Notes: generated by a model from the sequence alone, not told the origin. Shown: positions 31,999-41,088, numbered from the stretch's first letter. The stretch: 62,937 nt of DNA from Gordonia lacunae (GCF_002149015.1 NZ_NGFO01000033.1:1-62937); one strand, 5' to 3'. Numbers and translations: made by a program.

Positions 31999-33092
31999 CG
32001 CTGACGACACCGAAGCTGATCGACACCACCGACGACATCACCGCGCCCTGGTTGGAGGAGGTCCTCTGCCACGCCGGCCACGACACGTCGATCGCGTCGA
32101 TCGCGGTCGAGCCGATCGGCGCGGGCAACGTCAGCGACACGGTCCGGGTGACCATCGCCTACGCCAGGCCGTGTCCCGGCGCGCCCGATGCGGTCGTGGT
32201 CAAGCTCCGGCCCCGCGACCCCGACGTGCATGCCCACGGATTGCGCAGTGGTGCATACCATCGCGAGATCGGGGCGTATGTCGACATCTCCGCGCGCGAC
32301 GCGTGCCGGATACCGCTGAAGTACTGGGTCGCGGGAGACGAGACCACGATCAATCTGGTGATGGAGGACTTGAGCACGAGTGCTGTTGCGGGAAACCAGG
32401 TTCAGGGTGCGACCGTCGAGGACGCGACAGCGGTCCTGACCGAACTCGCCAGTCTGCACGCCGAGTTCCACCCGATGGACACCGCCACCGCACCGGAATG
32501 GATGATCCGGCTGAGCGATGTCTGCGACTACTGGTCCGACGCCGCCGAACGCGGAGCGCGCGAGGAGCTGACCCGGTTCGCCGACGACCTCCCCGACGAT
32601 CATCTCGAGGCGATCCGGCAAGCAATCGAACTGGTCCGGGCGTGGCACCTGCTCCCACAGGAACACCTCACCTTCACCCACGGGGATCCCCGCGTGGACA
32701 ACGTGCTGTTCGAGTCCGTCGGCGGCAACCGGCGTGCGGTCCTGATCGACTGGCAGGTCACCGGACTCCGCAATCCCATGTACGACGTCGGGTACTTCAT
32801 GTCCGGCAGCGTCGACGTCGCGGAGCGGCGAGCGCACGAACGCCGCCTGATCACCCACTACGCGGAGACCTTCGCGAAGAAGTCCGCCGGCTACGACGAG
32901 GACACCGCGTTGCGGGACTACCGCGTGCAACTGCTCAGTGGCCTGTACATCACCCTCGCCGCGATCGACGTGCTGCCCGACACCGAGACGGTCAACACCC
33001 TGATCCTCGCGTTGCTGCGCCGCAACTGTGCCGCGGTGGTCGATTGGGACTCGGTGGCCCAGGTGCGTGCGCTGGTGGGCGGCACAGCCTGA
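31995..33092 (+). CDS. APH/EcKL-family small-molecule kinase 2
   Basis: 365 aa of the same family as the 29441 product. The catalytic loop is FTHGDPRVDNVLFE (Asp231, Asn236), the metal Asp252 is in VLIDWQVTG, Lys70 is in DAVVVKLRP. The two kinases differ clearly outside these motifs, so they are not a recent duplication and probably have different acceptors or steps. Last gene of the operon, 49 bp from the convergent hydroxylase gene. Confidence 0.8.
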   Translation: MTLTTPKLIDTTDDITAPWLEEVLCHAGHDTSIASIAVEPIGAGNVSDTVRVTIAYARPCPGAPDAVVVKLRPRDPDVHAHGLRSGAYHREIGAYVDISARDACRIPLKYWVAGDETTINLVMEDLSTSAVAGNQVQGATVEDATAVLTELASLHAEFHPMDTATAPEWMIRLSDVCDYWSDAAERGAREELTRFADDLPDDHLEAIRQAIELVRAWHLLPQEHLTFTHGDPRVDNVLFESVGGNRRAVLIDWQVTGLRNPMYDVGYFMSGSVDVAERRAHERRLITHYAETFAKKSAGYDEDTALRDYRVQLLSGLYITLAAIDVLPDTETVNTLILALLRRNCAAVVDWDSVAQVRALVGGTA

Positions 33093-33141
33093 ACCCCACC
33101 ACCGGCCGGGCGGCGCTCGATGTCCGCAGCCCGTCCAGGAT

Positions 33142-34761
33142 TCAGGCGCCGGCGGCTGCCCCTGTTCTGGTCGCGGACGGACGCTGACGGACAGGCAGCG
33201 GAAGATCGGCCGCGTGGTAGGCGGCACTGTGGATGTATCTGTCGGGCCGCACGATGGCGAACCTGATGCTCCTGGCCCGCATCCAATCCCAGAGTTCGCC
33301 GACGGGATCGCCGATTTCGCCGTCGCCGACCACCGAGGTGCCGGGGCGAATGGTGATGAGCCGAGGGTCGAAGGTCTCCCATGCGGCCAGGATGTGTTGG
33401 GGCACCTCGACGGACGGTGTCCGGTTCAGGCCGAGGATCGCCCAGCCTGGTCCGAGCGCGGCGTCGATTCGATGCAGCACGATGCCGGGAGACGCCACCG
33501 TCACCGACTTCAGTAGGTGGCCGACGGCACGGTTGCGAGTGCGGGAGCTATCGGAGAAACCCGGCCCGAGCGCGGGTGGCTGTGCCAGGTGCTCGACCAC
33601 GTATCTCCCCAATGGGGTCCGGGAGAGGCTCCGCAGCAGTACATCTCGCGTCCGCGCGACCGTTCGATTCGGTGGCATGACGATTCGGCCGAACATTTCC
33701 GCGCGGCGGGTCATGAAGTCGTGGTGTGCTTGTCGCTCGCTCTGATAGGAATCGAGCAGGAAATCATCGGCGCGGCCGGCGAGGACGTCGCCGATCTTCC
33801 AGACGACATTCGCGACATCGCGGATGGCACCCGAGATCCCCTGGCCGGCAAACGGTGGCATCACGTGCGCGGCATCGCCTGCGAGGAGTACACGCCCGAT
33901 TCGCCACTCGGCCGCTTTGCGGACATGGAACGTGTACGTCCAGGTCCGGTGGATGTCGATGTCATCGGGGGTGATGCCGTCGGCCGCCAGCATTCGCCAG
34001 ATGTTCTCGGGCGCCAGCATCTGTTCGGGCGTCTCGCCGGCGTTGATGCGCCACTCCCACCGGAAGTAACCGCCGGGGCAGGGGCACCGCACCCCGGGAC
34101 GATCGGGGTCGCAGATGAAGTCGAAGTGCGGGGGATAGGCGAGTGGTCGGCGGAGCTTCGCCTGAACGTCCATCCAGAGTTCGGAGTAGGAGTTGCCGGC
34201 GAACGCGACTCCCAGCGACTTGCGCGTGGGGCTGCTACCACCATCGCAGGCAAGGACGTAGGAAGCGCGCACCTGCCGGAGAGGTACGGACTCGCCGACG
34301 GCGTCGAGTCCGAGGGTCACGCAGTCGTCGTTCTGAGCGAGGTACCGGCCCTCGTGACCGAGCAGGACCTCGACGTTGTCGAAGCGTGTCACGCCGCCGC
34401 GCAGCGTCGACTCCAGCCACGGCTGGTGGAAGAAATTGGCCAGGGGGTCCCCACACTCGTCGCTGGGCCGGGTCGGAGTCGTCAGGATGGGCCGGCCGTC
34501 CACGCCGATGAAGCGGGCGGTCACACCCATGTGCATGCGCGCGGTCACCTCGTCGTAGAGGCCGATGTCCCGGATCACGCGCAGAGCCTGGTCGTCCATG
34601 GCGATGGCGCGTTGCCGGGGAAAGACGTCCGGGTCGCGTTCGACAACGAGCGTGCGCAGGCCGAGTCGGCCTGCGAGGTTCGCGGCCGTGGCGCCGGCGG
34701 GTCCGAATCCGATGATGGCGAGGTCGTAGCTGCCGGCTTCGGTGCCGGGGTGGGGGCTCAT
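33142..34761 (-). CDS. FAD-dependent aromatic hydroxylase A (MhpA/PheA/TfdB group)
   Basis: 539 aa. The dinucleotide fold is DLAIIGFGPAGATAANLAGR, with ERDPDVFPRQRAIAMDDQ (MhpA-like), a DG-motif region (ACDGGSSPTRKSLG), and the GD motif LLAGDAAHVMPPFAGQGISG. It adds an OH to a phenolic ring using NAD(P)H and O2; MhpA makes 2,3-dihydroxyphenylpropionate. Its ATG overlaps the stop of the second hydroxylase (ATGA). Last gene of the ring-cleavage operon. Confidence 0.85.
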   Translation of the reverse strand: MSPHPGTEAGSYDLAIIGFGPAGATAANLAGRLGLRTLVVERDPDVFPRQRAIAMDDQALRVIRDIGLYDEVTARMHMGVTARFIGVDGRPILTTPTRPSDECGDPLANFFHQPWLESTLRGGVTRFDNVEVLLGHEGRYLAQNDDCVTLGLDAVGESVPLRQVRASYVLACDGGSSPTRKSLGVAFAGNSYSELWMDVQAKLRRPLAYPPHFDFICDPDRPGVRCPCPGGYFRWEWRINAGETPEQMLAPENIWRMLAADGITPDDIDIHRTWTYTFHVRKAAEWRIGRVLLAGDAAHVMPPFAGQGISGAIRDVANVVWKIGDVLAGRADDFLLDSYQSERQAHHDFMTRRAEMFGRIVMPPNRTVARTRDVLLRSLSRTPLGRYVVEHLAQPPALGPGFSDSSRTRNRAVGHLLKSVTVASPGIVLHRIDAALGPGWAILGLNRTPSVEVPQHILAAWETFDPRLITIRPGTSVVGDGEIGDPVGELWDWMRARSIRFAIVRPDRYIHSAAYHAADLPLPVRQRPSATRTGAAAGA

Positions 34762-36326
34762 CGCGCATCCCGTCTGGTGGCGAACGTGGGGAGCAGGGTG
34801 TAGATGGCCGCGATCGACCGGCCGGCAGCCATCACCGTGGCGTCGGGACGAACGATCGCGGCACGGGCGTGGTGGTCGAGTAGCCAGCGTCGGAGAGGAT
34901 GGTCGGCGGACACGACGAGGATGGAGCCGCCGCGTCGCTCGATCTCGAAGGACTGTTCCGGGGTGGGCGCATCGACGGAGACCAGTTGAAAGCCGGATCG
35001 ACGGTCGTCGAGACGGCGTCCGTGCTCTGTCGTGATGGCGTTGGGCATGAGCATGCCGGCCGACGACGCGGCGGTGTGGCGGCGCGCCCATCGAGGCAGA
35101 CACGCTCCGAGTGCGCCGGCACGGACGTACCACGAGGGCCCGAGCGCAGCGGTTGTGCTGTCGGTCAGTCGCTCGGTGAGGTGGGGTGTCCGGGCGACCA
35201 CGGGCGCCAGGGCACGACGGATTGCGTCGCCGGCGCGGCCGCCGCCGGTCATTGCGGCGCCTGTTGCCGTGGCGAGCCGGATCATGCTGCCCGCGTGTGG
35301 CATGCGTTCCTCTTCATAGGAATCCAGCGTCGTCGGCGGTATGTCGCACGAGAGGACGGCGGCGAGTTTCCAACTGAGGTTTGCCGCGTCGCGGATGCCT
35401 GCTCCCATCCCCTGTCCGATGAACGGTGGGGTCAGATGCGCGGCGTCACCGAGGAGGAAGATCCGTCGATCTCGCCACCGTCGAGCGAGCCGCGCCCGAA
35501 AGGTGTACTCCGCGGAGCGAATCAGTGTCAGATCGGGAGCGTCCACGCCGTTCAGCCACGGTTGCACGAGCGGTCTGACGCCGGCGACGGTGCGGTAACC
35601 GGCGGCGCTCTCATGGTCGAGGAGTTGGAACTCCCACCGATATCGGGTGTCGCCGATCCGCATGTACGTGGCGGCTCGGCGGGTATCGCAGACCTGCGAC
35701 ACGCCGTCCCATTGCCCGAGGTCGGCGGAGGTCTCGATGTCGACGACGAGCCATCGCTGACTGAATCCCAGATCCCGCCATCCAGCGGAGATCGCTGAGC
35801 GGGTGACGCTGCCGGCGCCATCGCAGCCGAGTAGATAGCTGCCTGACACGGGGACGATCGGTTCACCGGTCCGCCGGGAGCGGCCGGTCACTGTCACTCC
35901 GGCATCGGATTGGTCGACTCCCTCGATCTCGACACCTGAACGCAGGGTGATCATCGTGGAGCGGTCGGCGGCGGCCTCGCGGAGCAACTCCTCGAGCCGA
36001 GGCTGGTCGAACATCGACGCGGCGGGGAAGCCGTGTGGACCCGGCTGGGGATCGCGTGGGAACTCGGCAATCACCTCGAGCGACTTCGTCACGAGTCGAA
36101 GGCCCAGCGCGGGCCGGGAAATCGCCGCGAATTCCGGACCGATGCCGAGTCGGGAGATGATCCGATACACCTCGTCGTCGAGGTGCACCGCGCGTGGTTG
36201 CGGGTAGATCCCGTCCCAGCGCTCGAAGACGACCGACGGCACACCCAGGTCGGCGAGCAACGTCGCGGCGGTGAGTCCGGTGGGTCCTGCCCCCACGATC
36301 AGCACCGGGGCACTGCACGGACTCAT
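34758..36326 (-). CDS. FAD-dependent aromatic hydroxylase B
   Basis: 522 aa of the same superfamily as its downstream neighbour but only moderately similar: VLIVGAGPTGLTAATLLADL, ERWDGIYPQPRAVHLDDEVY, GCDGAGSVTRSAI and LLGDAAHLTPPFIGQGMGAG. Two hydroxylases in one operon may act on successive positions or related substrates. The ATG at 36326 overlaps the end of the DoxX chimera by 4 nt. Confidence 0.85.
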   Translation of the reverse strand: MSPCSAPVLIVGAGPTGLTAATLLADLGVPSVVFERWDGIYPQPRAVHLDDEVYRIISRLGIGPEFAAISRPALGLRLVTKSLEVIAEFPRDPQPGPHGFPAASMFDQPRLEELLREAAADRSTMITLRSGVEIEGVDQSDAGVTVTGRSRRTGEPIVPVSGSYLLGCDGAGSVTRSAISAGWRDLGFSQRWLVVDIETSADLGQWDGVSQVCDTRRAATYMRIGDTRYRWEFQLLDHESAAGYRTVAGVRPLVQPWLNGVDAPDLTLIRSAEYTFRARLARRWRDRRIFLLGDAAHLTPPFIGQGMGAGIRDAANLSWKLAAVLSCDIPPTTLDSYEEERMPHAGSMIRLATATGAAMTGGGRAGDAIRRALAPVVARTPHLTERLTDSTTAALGPSWYVRAGALGACLPRWARRHTAASSAGMLMPNAITTEHGRRLDDRRSGFQLVSVDAPTPEQSFEIERRGGSILVVSADHPLRRWLLDHHARAAIVRPDATVMAAGRSIAAIYTLLPTFATRRDAR

Positions 36327-36913
36327 CGATGTCGTACCCGGGCCACGAAGCCGGCCGCGGCGTAGGCGGTGGCAGCGCCGATGATGGCCGCCGGGGCCGC
36401 GGCCGGCCAACGATCACCGATGCGCAGGTGCACTGCGCATGCACCCACCATCGCCGTGCAGAGCGACACTGCTGCCGCTGCGCCGATGCGTGGATGTCGT
36501 TCACCCACAACGAGTCCGGATGCGCCGGCGAGTTCGGCGGCACCGATCAGGCGGAACGCCGGCACCGGGAATCGCACGTGGTGTGCGCGCTCGACCATGG
36601 GCTCGAGCGCAAGGACTTTCGCGATGCCGGTGGCGGCCAGGCACACGGCTACCCCGCGTCCAGCAGGGATGCGGCCCGAGACGAGCAGCCGCCTCACGGA
36701 GCCGGTCGGGACGTCATCCCACCGGTCGTCGACAGCACGTACATCTTGACAGGGCATCCGTTGTCCGACCGACCCGTCGGATCGGCCGTGGAAAAAGCTC
36801 CGCACACGCGCGCACGTCGCCTCGGTGAGTCCGTATCCCTCGAGTACGAGATCGGCGGGGGAGCCGTAGGCAGGCCAGAGCGCGGCGTCTCTGCCGGTCG
36901 CGGACGACCTCAT
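36323..36913 (-). CDS. DoxX-like membrane protein fused to an acyl-CoA ligase remnant
   Basis: 196 aa in two unrelated parts. Residues ~15-75 (GSPADLVLEGYGLTEATCAR, then SDGSVGQRMPCQDVRAVDDR and DVPTGSVRRLLVSG) match the core of an AMP-dependent acyl-CoA synthetase. Residues ~80-196 are a DoxX-like four-helix membrane domain (VAVCLAATGIAKVLALEPMV, FRLIGAAELAGASGLVVGER, AAAAVSLCTAMVGACAVHLR). The ligase part lacks nucleotide-binding and C-terminal domains and cannot work. The ATG overlaps the FAH-gene stop (ATGA). An internal start for DoxX alone, such as the ATG at 36757, is possible. Confidence 0.7.
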   Translation of the reverse strand: MRSSATGRDAALWPAYGSPADLVLEGYGLTEATCARVRSFFHGRSDGSVGQRMPCQDVRAVDDRWDDVPTGSVRRLLVSGRIPAGRGVAVCLAATGIAKVLALEPMVERAHHVRFPVPAFRLIGAAELAGASGLVVGERHPRIGAAAAVSLCTAMVGACAVHLRIGDRWPAAAPAAIIGAATAYAAAGFVARVRHR

Positions 36914-37848
36914 GCCTCGCGCACCACAGAGCGCTGGGTGCCCAGATCGAGTGTGCCGTCCCCCGAACGGATACTCGCTTCGACGATGTCCCCGTCGGTG
37001 AGGTACTTGGGGTTGCTGCCCTGTCGGCGGAAGAACGCTTTCCATTTCACGTGTGGAGGAAGCAGCGCCCCGATCATCTCGATGGGCTTGGGCGGAGCGG
37101 TGAGCGCAGTTCCTCCCGGGGTTCCGGTGAGCAACAGGTCGCCGGCGTCCACTCGCTGGAAGCGGGTGAGGGTGCGCACCGCCTCGAGGGGACTGTAGAT
37201 CATGTCGGCGACGGAGCTGTTCTGACGGGTGACCCCGTTGACCCGCAGTTGCAGGGTGAGGGTGCTGAACTTCGCCCACTCGCCGGGTTCCAGGAGCAGC
37301 AGCACCGGACCGACCGGTGTGAATGTCGGGTACGACTTCGCCTCGTAGAATTGGGTTTTGGGCAATTGCACGTCGCGGGCCGAGACATCGTTGGTGACGA
37401 CCAGACCCGCGACGAGTTCGGCCAGCGAGTCGTTGTCGACCGTCGATCCCACGGGAAGCGTCCGACCGAAGACGACGCCGATCTCGACTTCGTAGTCCAA
37501 CAAAGACACGTGGCTGGGCTTGACGATGTCAGCGGTCGGACCGGTGATCGACCCCGACGACTTACGAAAGAACGTCAGCGGGACCCGGTCCGGATCCATC
37601 CCGGAATCACGAACGTGCGACTCATAATTGGTCATCTGCGCGATGACCCGGCACGGCGCGGTGACCGGCGAGAGCAGGTCGAGTTCGGACGGGTCGGTCG
37701 TCGGTCCGTCGCCTGAAGCGGCCCTGGCAACCGCCGAGCGGTCGGCGATCAGCTCGGCAGTCGTGGTCGCGGAGGTGTCGATCCGACGGGCGCCGGCGGG
37801 CGCGAGCACCCACCACGCCTCGTCGGTGCGAAAGACGGAAAAGCTCAT
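36910..37848 (-). CDS. Fumarylacetoacetate hydrolase (FAH) family protein
   Basis: 312 aa with the FAH fold: KPSHVSLLDYEVEIGVVFGR carries the metal-binding Glu residues, followed by GLVVTNDVSARDVQLPKTQF and GDLLLTGTPGGTALTAPPKP. Family members hydrate, decarboxylate or hydrolyse the linear products of ring cleavage. In this operon it sits directly after the extradiol dioxygenase, so its likely substrate is that product or a downstream oxo-acid. Overlaps both neighbours by 4 nt. Confidence 0.85.
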   Translation of the reverse strand: MSFSVFRTDEAWWVLAPAGARRIDTSATTTAELIADRSAVARAASGDGPTTDPSELDLLSPVTAPCRVIAQMTNYESHVRDSGMDPDRVPLTFFRKSSGSITGPTADIVKPSHVSLLDYEVEIGVVFGRTLPVGSTVDNDSLAELVAGLVVTNDVSARDVQLPKTQFYEAKSYPTFTPVGPVLLLLEPGEWAKFSTLTLQLRVNGVTRQNSSVADMIYSPLEAVRTLTRFQRVDAGDLLLTGTPGGTALTAPPKPIEMIGALLPPHVKWKAFFRRQGSNPKYLTDGDIVEASIRSGDGTLDLGTQRSVVREA

Positions 37849-38984
37849 GAGCGTGCAACTTTCATCAGGCCGAGTAGGCGTTGGACATCGAACTCGTTCT
37901 CCGACTCGCGCAGCGACGACACGATCGCGGTGAACTCCCGCAGCGCTGCGCGGCCTGGTTTGACGCCGAGGAAATCGGCGGTGGCCGGCGGGCCCCATTG
38001 GTTGAGGCCCGAGGCGGTCATCGGCGCCCAACCGGGGGCGACCGTGTGATCGAAGTGGTCGCCGTCGGTGAAGTGCTCGACGAGGAATCCGTCGGGATCG
38101 CGCCAGTAATCGAAGATCTGACTGCCCTGGATGTGGCGGCCGACTCCCCAGGAGCGGGCGTACCCGCGATCGGTCAGATACTCGCCGCCGGCCGCGAGGG
38201 CGTCGAGGTCGCATACCTGGTACGCCGAGTGGACATAGCGGTCGGCCGGACCCAGCGTGAGGGCGAGCGTGTGGTGGTCGGCCGGCTCAGGTCCCCGGTC
38301 GCAACGCATGAAGCTCATGACCGGGCCGCGTTCGCGCTGTCCCGGATAGTAGAGAAAGTCGCTGACGATCATGCCCAGGTTGTGCAGATACCAGTTCAGA
38401 GATGCCAGGTAGCGCGTGGACTGGAGCACCACGTGGCCGAGCCGTTCGACGACCGCGGGCGCGCGTGGTGGGCGTTGCGGAGTGTTGGTGCGGATCGTGT
38501 TGTGCTCGAAGTTGAATGAGCCCCGCACGGTCTGCAGTGGCAACGATGGCCACTCGGTGACCCCGGCAACCACTCGCACTCGACATCCACTCGGGTCGCG
38601 CGTCGTCACCGCGCAGCCGCCGAGGGCCTCGCCGAGCTGTTCGACTGGTCGTCCCCACGCTTCGGCCAGGACGTGCAGATCGGATACGTCGTTCGCGCGG
38701 AACGCAACGCCGGTGAACGCTGTTCGGGGTGCCTGCCGGACGATCACGCACGGAGAACCCGCCAGTGCCCCGCGGAGGTGAAGCTCGCGCGGTGTCTGGA
38801 GCGTCGGACTGAACCCGAAGTCGACCGCGAAGGCTGCGGTCCGCGCCAGATCGGGCTTGTCGAACTCCAGCCAGGCGATGTCGCGCACTTTCACTACCGG
38901 TTGCCGGCGTCGTCCGGGATGCTCGCCAAGTCGGGCCCCCTCGTCGGCGTGCAGACCCTCGTGCACGTCGTGTTGCAGTGGCAT
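37845..38984 (-). CDS. Extradiol ring-cleavage dioxygenase (VOC, type I)
   Basis: 379 aa with two VOC modules. In the C-terminal module the three iron ligands of type I extradiol enzymes are placed as His184 (RLGHVVLQS), His252 (DRYVHSAYQV) and Glu303 (GFLVEHFTD), and the acid-base His238 lies in ADHHTLALT; spacing is close to BphC (146, 195, 210, 260). It should cleave a catechol next to the diol. Start at the ATG at 38984 is tentative. First gene of the operon, divergent from the tetR at 39113. Confidence 0.8.
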   Translation of the reverse strand: MPLQHDVHEGLHADEGARLGEHPGRRRQPVVKVRDIAWLEFDKPDLARTAAFAVDFGFSPTLQTPRELHLRGALAGSPCVIVRQAPRTAFTGVAFRANDVSDLHVLAEAWGRPVEQLGEALGGCAVTTRDPSGCRVRVVAGVTEWPSLPLQTVRGSFNFEHNTIRTNTPQRPPRAPAVVERLGHVVLQSTRYLASLNWYLHNLGMIVSDFLYYPGQRERGPVMSFMRCDRGPEPADHHTLALTLGPADRYVHSAYQVCDLDALAAGGEYLTDRGYARSWGVGRHIQGSQIFDYWRDPDGFLVEHFTDGDHFDHTVAPGWAPMTASGLNQWGPPATADFLGVKPGRAALREFTAIVSSLRESENEFDVQRLLGLMKVARS

Positions 38985-39008
38985 CGCGGCTCCGATCGAT
39001 CTCTTGAT

Positions 39009-39022
39009 TGACGATATCGTCA
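39009..39022. promoter_or_regulatory. TetR operator copy 1
   Basis: TGACGATATCGTCA, a perfect 14-bp palindrome, 25 bp upstream of the dioxygenase operon start. It shares TGACGA/TCGTCA arms with the next site. Confidence 0.7.
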
Positions 39023-39051
39023 TACACGCCGCATGCATCAGTCAAGGGAAT

Positions 39052-39067
39052 CTGACGATTTCGTCAG
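39052..39067. promoter_or_regulatory. TetR operator copy 2
   Basis: CTGACGATTTCGTCAG, perfect 7-bp arms around TT, 46 bp upstream of the tetR start. The centres of copies 1 and 2 are 44 bp apart, about four helical turns, on the same DNA face. Confidence 0.7.
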
Positions 39068-39112
39068 TGGTGGATGTGCGACCATGAGGCGTTCCGGCGA
39101 AAGGATCGGCCG

Positions 39113-39751
39113 ATGGCAGGAGACGACCCCGCAGTGACGACGCGCGCGCAGCGGCGTAAGGCTCAGACGCGTCGGTCGCTCATTCGTGCGGCGCAGCAGT
39201 TGATGGCTGAGGGGCGTACGACTGCCTCGGTGCTCGAGATCACCACGCTGGCCGACGTGGGGAACGGCTCGTTCTACAACCACTTCGCGACCAAAGATGA
39301 GCTGTTCGAGGCTGCGGTGGTGGCGATCGTGGACGATCACGGCGATCTGCTCGACGGTTTGACCGACGACGTCGCGGACCCGGCCGAGGCGTTCACGCAG
39401 AGCTTCCGATTGACCGGACGTCTGCATCGTCGGTTCCCGGAGCTGAGCAAGGTCGTTGTCAATTACGGCATGTCGATGCTCACCAGCTCGGATGCCGGGT
39501 TGCTTCCGCGCGCGCGACGCGACATCGAGGCCGCGGTGGCCGCCGGACGCTTCGTCGCCCCCGACGTGGATCTCGCGCTGACCGTGGTCTCCGGCGCGAC
39601 TCTGTCGCTGGCGCTGCTGCTCCTCGAACAGCCCGAGCGCGACGACGCGATCGCAACAGACGCCGTCGCCGAGCATGTCCTCCGAGCCCTGGGGGTCGCG
39701 GAGTCCGACATCCGTGCTCTCATCGCCCTGCCGCTACCGAGGTGGGACTGA
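39113..39751 (+). CDS. TetR/AcrR family regulator of the ring-cleavage operon
   Basis: 212 aa. The HTH (about residues 15-60) reads RRSLIRAAQQLMAEGRTTAS, then VLEITTLADVGNGSFYNHFA. A helical ligand domain follows. It is divergent from the extradiol dioxygenase operon; the intergenic region carries two copies of one palindrome and a third, imperfect, copy precedes the P450 at 39829-41025. It is therefore the likely local repressor of both units. AAAGGA 7 nt upstream supports the ATG at 39113. Confidence 0.87.
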   Translation: MAGDDPAVTTRAQRRKAQTRRSLIRAAQQLMAEGRTTASVLEITTLADVGNGSFYNHFATKDELFEAAVVAIVDDHGDLLDGLTDDVADPAEAFTQSFRLTGRLHRRFPELSKVVVNYGMSMLTSSDAGLLPRARRDIEAAVAAGRFVAPDVDLALTVVSGATLSLALLLLEQPERDDAIATDAVAEHVLRALGVAESDIRALIALPLPRWD

Positions 39752-39828
39752 TCGCCGACGCCCACGGTGTGCTGCATTTCCGCGACGGGACGCAGTAGCC
39801 CTTCAGTGAGCTCGCCTGTGTGATCGCA

Positions 39829-41025
39829 TCAGGTGAAGGAGGCGCGAAAGCTCTCGAGGCCCTGAAGGCAGTTGTTGCGCAGGGGGATCGGGTCGCTGAC
39901 CGAGACGGTCTCGACTCGCTCGACCATGGCGCGGAGCAAGGTCTGCATCTCGAGTTTGGCCAGTTGCATACCGACGCAGGTGTGCACCCCGTGTCCCCAT
40001 CCGACGTTGCTGCCCCGTCGCAGCAGCGAGAAACGCTCGGGGTGATCGAAGCGCCGCTCGTCGCTGTTCGCTGCGGCGAACACCACCGCCACCCGGTCCC
40101 GGGGCCGCAGATGGACTCCGCCCATCTGTGTGTGGGCCGCTACCGATCGGGTGAACACTCGAACCGGCGAAGCCATCCGCACGGCTTCGACCACCGCGGT
40201 CGGGATCAGGTCAGGTTCTGCCCGCAGTTGGCGCCAGACTTCGGGATCGGTTCCCAGACTCCACAGCAGCTGGCCGGTCGAGAGGATGGTGGTGTCCAAG
40301 CTCGGTGCGACGAAGTCGATGATCATGTTCTTGGCCTCGATGCGGCCGATTTCCCCGCGGTCGGCCGCATCGAGCACGGTCGCCGCCCACCCATCGGGCG
40401 TCACGTGCCGACGCCCGATCGCGATCGTGTACAAGAACAACCCCAGTGAACCGCGTAGAGATCGACGTGCGCGCCGGTTGGTGGGGCCGAGGCCGTCGAA
40501 AGTCGCTCGCCCCCACCTCAGCATCTGCTCCGGTGACACCTTCACCCCGACCAGTTCTGCTACGGCCTGTACCGGTAAACGCGTGGCGAAATCGGCGATG
40601 CCGTCGAAGCCGGGGTGGGTCAGGAGCCTGTCGACGGTCGCCACCGCCTCCCGCTCGAGCGTAGGCAGTGACGGCCGGATCGCTCGCGAGGTCAGTGACT
40701 GCATCAGGATCATGCGGCGGGTCATGTGTGTGTCGTCGTCGCTCGCGAGGGTCGTGTAGTGCCCGAGGGTGTTCGCGAGTGGATTCGCCGCCACACCCCG
40801 CCCGCTGCGGAATGTGGCGTCGTCGCGCAATGCCATTCGCACGTCGTCGAACCGCCCGATCGCGAAAACGCCGTGGCGGGGTAGCCACACCACGGGTCCG
40901 GCGTCCCGAAGGCGCCGATACACCCGATGCGGATCGTCGACGGCCTCGTCGCCGTACAGATCGACGTCGACGACCGGAGCCCCACGATGGGTTTCCGGCC
41001 GCGACGACGCACGCTGTCCCGTCAT
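39829..41025 (-). CDS. Cytochrome P450
   Basis: 398 aa. Haem loop WGHGVHTCVGMQLAKLEMQT with Cys350; ExxR in TAVVEAVRMASPVRV. In the I helix the oxygen-activation motif is IIDFVAPSLDTTILSTGQLL: the usual AG-x-(D/E)-T is AP-x-LDT, with Ala-Pro in place of Ala-Gly. It resembles P450s of aromatic and terpenoid catabolism. It converges on the tetR at 39113, and an operator-like site at 41089 suggests control by it. No redox partner gene is adjacent. Confidence 0.87.
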   Translation of the reverse strand: MTGQRASSRPETHRGAPVVDVDLYGDEAVDDPHRVYRRLRDAGPVVWLPRHGVFAIGRFDDVRMALRDDATFRSGRGVAANPLANTLGHYTTLASDDDTHMTRRMILMQSLTSRAIRPSLPTLEREAVATVDRLLTHPGFDGIADFATRLPVQAVAELVGVKVSPEQMLRWGRATFDGLGPTNRRARRSLRGSLGLFLYTIAIGRRHVTPDGWAATVLDAADRGEIGRIEAKNMIIDFVAPSLDTTILSTGQLLWSLGTDPEVWRQLRAEPDLIPTAVVEAVRMASPVRVFTRSVAAHTQMGGVHLRPRDRVAVVFAAANSDERRFDHPERFSLLRRGSNVGWGHGVHTCVGMQLAKLEMQTLLRAMVERVETVSVSDPIPLRNNCLQGLESFRASFT

Positions 41026-41088
41026 CTGCCCGCCTCAGTCGAGAACCGCGGCCGGCCGGCCGGCGCTGTGGTCCGAGTTCGTCAAATC

